Source: Megascapheus bottae (lineage: Eukaryota; Chordata; Mammalia; Rodentia; Geomyidae). Taken from it: DNA of 64,000 nucleotides. The stretch spans positions 1,364,001 through 1,428,000 of the forward strand of contig JANJXV010000151.1 in assembly GCA_024803745.1 (NCBI GenBank), given 5' to 3'. Position 1 is the first letter of the stretch, and each line of letters begins with the position of its first letter. The notes below the pieces were generated by a model. That model made no database searches. It was not told the origin of the DNA and saw only the letters and a list, made by a program, of their open reading frames with translations. The translations under genes were made by a program, and so were the position numbers. Below are positions 58,120 to 64,000 of this stretch, piece after piece.

Positions 58120-61100
58120 ACACACCTCCATTCTATGACTTCAGAAACCTACATTGTTACTTCACACACCTCCATTCTGTGACTTCACACACCTCCATTG
58201 TTTGCCTTCACACACCTCCATTTTGACTACACACACCTCCATTCTATGTCTTCACACACCTTCATTCTTACTGCAGAAATCTGCATTCTATGACTTCACA
58301 AACCTCCATTCTGTGAATTCATACACCTCCATTCTGAGTTCACACACCTCCATTCTGTGACTTCACACACCTCCATTCTATGACATCACACACCTCCATT
58401 CTATGACTTCACACACCTCCATTCTGCCTTCACAGACTTCCATTTGACTTCAAACACTTCATTTCTGTGACTTCACACACCTCCATTCTATGATTTCACA
58501 CACCTCCATTTTATGACTTCACACACCTCCTTTCTGAGTTGACACACCTCCATTCTGTTACTTCACACCCCTCCAATCTGACTTCACACACCTCCATTCT
58601 ATGACTTCACACACCTGCATTCTATGACGTCAAAAACCAACATTCTATGACTTCAAACACCTCCATTCTATGACTTCACACACCTCCATTCTGAGACTTC
58701 ACAAACCTCCACTCTGTGACTTTACACACCTCCAATCTATGACTACACACACCTCAATTCTGTGATTTCACACACCTCCATTCTATGACTTCACACACAT
58801 CCATTCTTTGACTTCACACACCTCCATTTTATGAATTCACACACCTCCATTCTGAGACTTCACAAACCTCCACTCTGTGACTTTACACACCTCCAATCTA
58901 TGACTACACACACCTCAATTCTGTGATTTCACACACCTCCATTCTATGACTTCACACACATCCATTCTTTGACTTCACACACCTCCATTCTATGAATTCA
59001 CACACCTCCATTGTGACCTCACACAACTCTATTCTGTGACTTCACACAACTGACTTCTGTGACTTCACACACCTCCATTCTATGACTTCACACACCTCCA
59101 TTCTATGACTTCACACCAACATACTATGACTTCACACACCAAAATTTATGACGTCACACACCTCAATTCTGTGACTTAACACACCTCCATTCTAACATCA
59201 CACACCTCCATTCTATGACTTCACACACTTCCATTCTATGACTTCATACACCTCCATTCTGTGACTTCACTCACCTCCATTGTGAGTTCACCCACCTCCA
59301 TTCTGTGACTTCACACACCTCCATTCTGTGAATTCACACACCTCGATGCTCTGACTTCACACACATCTCTTCTGTGACTTCACACACCTCCATTCTTTGA
59401 CTTCACACACCTCTGTTCCATGAATTCACACACCTCCATTCTATGAGTTCACACACCTCCATTCTATGAGTTCACACACCTCCATTCTTACTTCAGCAAC
59501 ATCCATTCTATGACTTCAGACACCTCCATTCTATGACTTCACACACCTTCATTATTACTTCAGCCACATCCATTCTGTGACTTCACACCCCTCCCTTCTG
59601 TGACTTCACACACCTCCATTCTATGACTTCACACACCTCCATTTTGTGACTTCACACACCTCCATTCTATGGCTTCCCACAACTCCATTCTATGACTTCA
59701 CACACGTGCATTCTGACTTCACACACCTCCATTCCATGACTTCATACACCTCCATTCTATGACTTCACACACCAACATTCTTTGACTTCACACACCTCCA
59801 TTCTGTGACTTCAAATATCTCCATTCTGACCTCACACACATCCATTCTATGACTTCACAAACCTCCATTCTATGACTTCAGAAACCTCAATTCCATGACT
59901 TCATACACCTCCATTCTATGACTTCACACACCTCCTTTCTTTGACTTCACATACCTCCATTTTGACTACACACACCACAATTCTGTGACTTCACACACCT
60001 CCATTTGTGACTTCACACCTGAAAATTTTGACTTCACACACCTCCATTCTGTGACTTCACACACCTCAATTTTGACTTCACACACTTCCATTCTGTGACT
60101 TCACACATCTCCATTCTGTGACTTCATACACCTCCATTGTTTGATTTCACACACCTCCATTCTTGGATTTCACACATCTCCATTCCATGACTTCACACAC
60201 CTCCATTCTATGAGGTCACACACCTCTATTCTATGAGTTCACACACCTCCATTTTGACTTCACACACCTATATTCTGTGACTTCACACACCTCCATTCTG
60301 TGACTTCACACACCTCAATTTTGACTTCACACACTTCCATTCTGTGTCTTCACACACCTCCATTCTGTGACTTCACACACCTCCATTATGTGACTTCACA
60401 CACCTCCATTCTATGACTTCACACACCTCCCTTCTATGAATTCACACCCCTCCATTCTGTGACTTCTCACACCTCCATTGTATGACTTCACCCACCTCCA
60501 TTCTGTGACTTCACACACCTCCATTCTCAGTTCACACACCTCCATTCTGTGACTTCACACACCTCCATTCTCTGACTTCCACACCTCCATTCTATGACTT
60601 AACACACCTCGAATCTATGACTTCACACCCCTCCATTCTATGACTTCACACACCACCATTCTGTGACTTCACACACCTCCATTCTATGACTTCACACACC
60701 TCCATTCTGTTACTTCACCACCTCCATTCTATGACTTCACACACCTCCATTCTATGACTTCACACACCTGATTTGTGACTTCACCCACCTCAATTCTATG
60801 AGTTCACACACCTGCATTGTGACTTCACACAACTCCATTCTATGACTTCACACATCTCCATTCTGACTTCACACACCTCCATTCTATGATTTCACACACT
60901 TCGATTCTATGACTTCACACACCTCCATTCTATGACTTCACACACCTCGTTTCTGAGTTGACACACCTGCTTTCTGTGATTTCACACACCTTCAATCTGA
61001 GTTCACACACCTCCAGTCTATGACTTCACACACCTCCATTCTTTGACATCAAAAACCACCATTCTATGACTTCACACACCTCCATTTTGACTTCACACAC

Positions 61101-64000
61101 CTCCATTCTACGAGTTCACACACTTCCATTCTGCCTTCACCCACCTACATTCTATGACTTCACTCAGCTGCCTTCTGACTTCACACAATTCCATTTGTGA
61201 ATTCACACACCACCATTTTGACTTCACACACCTCCATTCTGTGACTTCACACACCTCCTTTCTGTGACTTCACACACCTCCATTCTGTGACTTCACACAC
61301 CTCCATTCTGTGACTTCACACACCTCCATTGTTTGACTTCACACACCTCCATTCTTGGACTTCACACACCTCCATTTCATGACTTCACACACCTCCATTC
61401 AATAACTTCACACACCTTCATTCCTACTTCAGAAACATCCATTCTATGACTGCACACACCTCCATTCGATGACTTCACACACCTCCATTCTGAATTCACA
61501 CAGCTCCATTCTATGACTTCACACACCTCCATTCTGTGACTTCACACACTTCCATTCTATGACTTCACACACCTTCATTCTTACTTCACAAACATCCATT
61601 CTATGACTTCACACACCTCCATTCTATGACTTCACACACCTCCATTCTGTGACTTCACACACCGCCATTCTATGTCTTCACACACCTCCATTGTGACTTC
61701 ACACACCTCCATTCTATGAGTTCACACACCTCCATTCTAACTTCACACACCTCCATTCTATGACTTCACACTCCGCCATTCTGACTTCACACTCCTCCAT
61801 TCTGTGAATTCACAAAACTCCATTCTATGATTTCTCACACCTCCATACTATGACTTCACACACCTCCATCTATGACTTCACACACCTCCATTTTGAGTTC
61901 ACACACCTCAATTCTGTGACTTCACACACCTCCATTCTGACTTCACACACCAATGTATGACTTCACACACCTCCATTCTGTGACTTCACACACTTCCATT
62001 GTGACGACACACACCTCCATTCTATGAGTTCACAAACCTCCATTCTATGACTTCACACACCTCCATTCTGACTTCACACACCTCCATTGTATGACTTCAC
62101 AGACCTCGAATCTGTGACTTCACTCACCTCCATTCTATGACTTCACACTGCTCCATTCTATGACTTCCCACACCTCCTTTCTATGACTTCACCCACCTCT
62201 ATTCTATGACTTCACTCCTCGATTCTGACTTCAGATACCTCCATTCTGTGACTTCACACACCTCCATTCTATGACTTCAAACACCTCCATTCTCTGACTT
62301 CACACACCTCCATTCTGAGCTCACACAACTCCATTCGGTGACTTCACACACCTCCATTCTTTGATTTCACACACCTCCATCCTATGACTTCACACACGTC
62401 CATTGTGACTTCACACAACTCCATTCTGTGACTTCACACACCTCCATTCTGTGACTTCACACACCTCCATACTATGACTTCCCCACACCTTCAATCTATG
62501 ACTTCACACACCTCCATTCTATGACTTCACACGCTTCCAATCTATGACTTCACACACCTCCATTCTATGACTTCACACACCTCCATTCTATGACTTCACA
62601 CACCTGCATTCTGACTTCACACACCTCCATTCTCTGATTTCACACACCTCCATTCTATGACTTCACACACCTCCATTCTGTAACTTCACACGCTTCCAAT
62701 GTTTGACTTCACAAACCTCCATTCCATGACTTCATACACCTCCAGTCTATGACTTCACACACATCCATTCTTTGACTTCACACACCTCCATTGTGACTTC
62801 ACACACCTCCATTCTGTGACTTCACACACCTGCATTTGTGATTTCACACACCACAATTTTGACTTCACACACGTCCATTCTTTGACTTCACACACCGCCA
62901 TTCTCTGACTTCACACACCTCCATTTTGACTTCACACACATCCATTCTATGACTTCACACACTTCCATTGTTTGACTTCACACACCTCCATTCTATGAAT
63001 TCACACACCTCCATTGTGACTTCCCACAACTCTATTCTCTGACTTCACACACCTGCCTTCTGTGACTTCACACACCTCCATTCTGTGACTTCACACCTCC
63101 ATTCTATGACTTCACACCTCCATTGTATGACTTCACACACCAACATTCATGACGTCACGCACCTCCATTCTGTGACTTCACACACCTCCATTCTGACATC
63201 ACACACCTACATTCTATGACTTCACACACTTCCATTCTATGACTTCACACACCTCCATTCTGTGACTTCACCTACCTCCATTGTGAGTTCACACACCTCC
63301 ATTCTGTGACTTCACACACCTTGATTCTCTGACTTCACACACCTCCATTCTACGATTTCACACACCTCCATTCTGTGACTTAACACATCTCCATTCTATG
63401 ACTTCACACACCTCCATTCTGTGACTTCACACACCTCCATTCTGAGTTCACACACCTCCAATCTGTGACTTCACACACCTCCATTATATTACTTCACACA
63501 CCTCCAATTTGTGACTTCACACACCTCCAATCTATGACTTCACACACCTCCATTCTATCACTTCACACACCTACATTGTGACTTCACACACCTACGTTCT
63601 ATCAGTTCACACACCTGCATTGTGACTTCACGAACCTCCATTCTCTGACTTCACACACCTCCATTCTGAATTCACACACCTCCATTCTGACTTCACACAC
63701 CTCCATTCTGTGACTTCACATACCTCCAATCTGACTTCACACACCTCCATTCTATGACTTCACACACCTCCATTCTGTGACCTCAAAAACCACCATTCTA
63801 TGACTTCGCACATCTCCATTGTGACTTCACACACCTCCATTCTATGAGTTCACACAGCTCCATTCTGACTTCACACACCTCCATTCTATGACTTCGCAAA
63901 CCTCTATTCTGACTTCACACCCCTCCATTCTGTGACTTCACATACCTCCATTCTTTGACTTCACACCCCTCCATTCTGTGCCTTCACACATCTCCATTCT
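58120..64000. repeat. 5979-bp HOR, copy 2 (runs off the window)
   Basis: This is a near-identical copy of 52140-58119. By eye I found only isolated substitutions, for example TCTAACATC for TCTGACATC near 59191, CTCGAATC for CTCCAATC near 60610, and CCCCTCCC for CACCTCCC near 59589. At its left junction (about 58.12 kb) 113 bp present at about 52.04-52.15 kb are missing, as expected if the crossover fell between misaligned monomers. The copy is cut by the window edge about 100 bp short of a full unit. Confidence 0.95.

Larger units (their letters stand above)
4301..63157. other. Scattered perfect CRE octamers TGACGTCA within monomers
   Basis: The monomer core TGACTTCA is one base from the palindrome TGACGTCA, the cAMP-response element bound by CREB/ATF bZIP proteins in animals. 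I counted it at 4301, 4949, 8340, 10973, 11443, 12608, 18575, 25282, 28177, 28549, 31362, 41632, 43761, 45328, 45691, 51079, 52646, 53170, 57171, 58625, 59149, 63150. Many are the same ancestral change copied by HOR duplication. The sequence match is certain; binding or any function is unproven. A few may be missed. Confidence 0.6.
1..64000. repeat. 23/21-bp satellite DNA array filling the whole window
   Basis: Every stretch I read is a variant of one monomer: a CCTCCATTCT half followed by a (G/A)TGACTTCACACA half, 23 bp in total. The frequent 21 bp form lacks the two bases before GAC, or their equivalents in the CCATTGTGAC, CCATTTTGAC, CTGAGTTC and CTCAGTTC variants. The prototype has 9 C, 7 T, 5 A and 2 G on the + strand, so it is about 48% GC, about 70% pyrimidine, and has no CpG. 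I saw no reverse-oriented monomers, no interrupting unique DNA and no transposon. Both window edges fall within monomers, so the array continues beyond. I do not recognise the family; arrays like this are typical of eukaryotic heterochromatin. Confidence 0.98.

Noticed and set aside
1..64000. CRISPR array (short repeats at regular spacing)
   Set aside because: The 23 bp units are contiguous with no unique spacers, and the divergence is spread over the whole unit.
1..64000. CENP-B box or telomere repeat
   Set aside because: No TTCG...CGGG-type motif and no TTAGGG-like run was seen on either strand.
1..64000. Plant W-box (TTGAC) clusters
   Set aside because: TTTGACTTC and TTTTGACTTC are ordinary monomer variants. 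The match is five bases and nothing else points to a plant promoter.

Overview
The whole 64 kb window is one uninterrupted tandem-repeat (satellite) array. I see no protein-coding gene, RNA gene, transposable element, CRISPR array or unique sequence. The unit is a C-rich monomer of 23 bp with a common 21 bp variant: a CCTCCATTCT half followed by a (G/A)TGACTTCACACA half. A perfect prototype lies at 13453-13475. At about 22.6 bp per unit the window holds roughly 2,800 monomers, all in the same orientation, and both window ends lie inside the array. An array of this size and layering points to a eukaryotic nuclear genome, for example pericentromeric, subtelomeric or other heterochromatin. I do not recognise the satellite family and cannot name a taxon.

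The array is layered. Diagnostic monomer variants act as landmarks, and the distances between them show nested higher-order repeats (HORs). From 1 to about 20.4 kb the organisation is scrambled: unit lengths vary (about 3.4-4.3 kb between 2.2 and 9.5 kb) and there are local tandem duplications of 1377 bp (about 1.3-3.5 kb), 0.60-0.65 kb (about 4.0-5.25 kb), 1192 bp (about 14.94-17.33 kb) and 624 bp (about 18.46-19.7 kb). From 20.4 to about 33 kb there are about four HOR units of 2.6-3.4 kb. From 33.80 to about 40.1 kb a 3146 bp unit, itself built of 1238 + 1191 + 717 bp sub-units, is repeated twice. From 38.81 to 53.54 kb a 7.25-7.48 kb unit is repeated twice. From about 52.14 kb to the right edge a 5979 bp unit is present in almost two near-identical copies.

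Shared indels (92, 67, 113 and 161 bp, each a whole number of monomers or nearly so) allow the right-hand duplications to be ordered: the 7.25 kb duplication came first, then a 161 bp seven-monomer duplication inside its right copy, then the 5979 bp duplication that copied it. A second long-range signal is a block of about 3.5 kb at 11.0-14.6 kb that reappears about 20 kb away at 30.9-35.3 kb. The right half therefore looks young and recently amplified, and the left half older and more shuffled.

Nothing here works as a set of genes. The interest lies in the hierarchy of unequal exchange, the strand-asymmetric and CpG-free consensus, and recurrent one-base conversions of the TGACTTCA core into the perfect CRE octamer TGACGTCA. 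All coordinates were read by eye from landmarks. Single landmarks should be good to a few bases, while block edges may be off by tens of bases.
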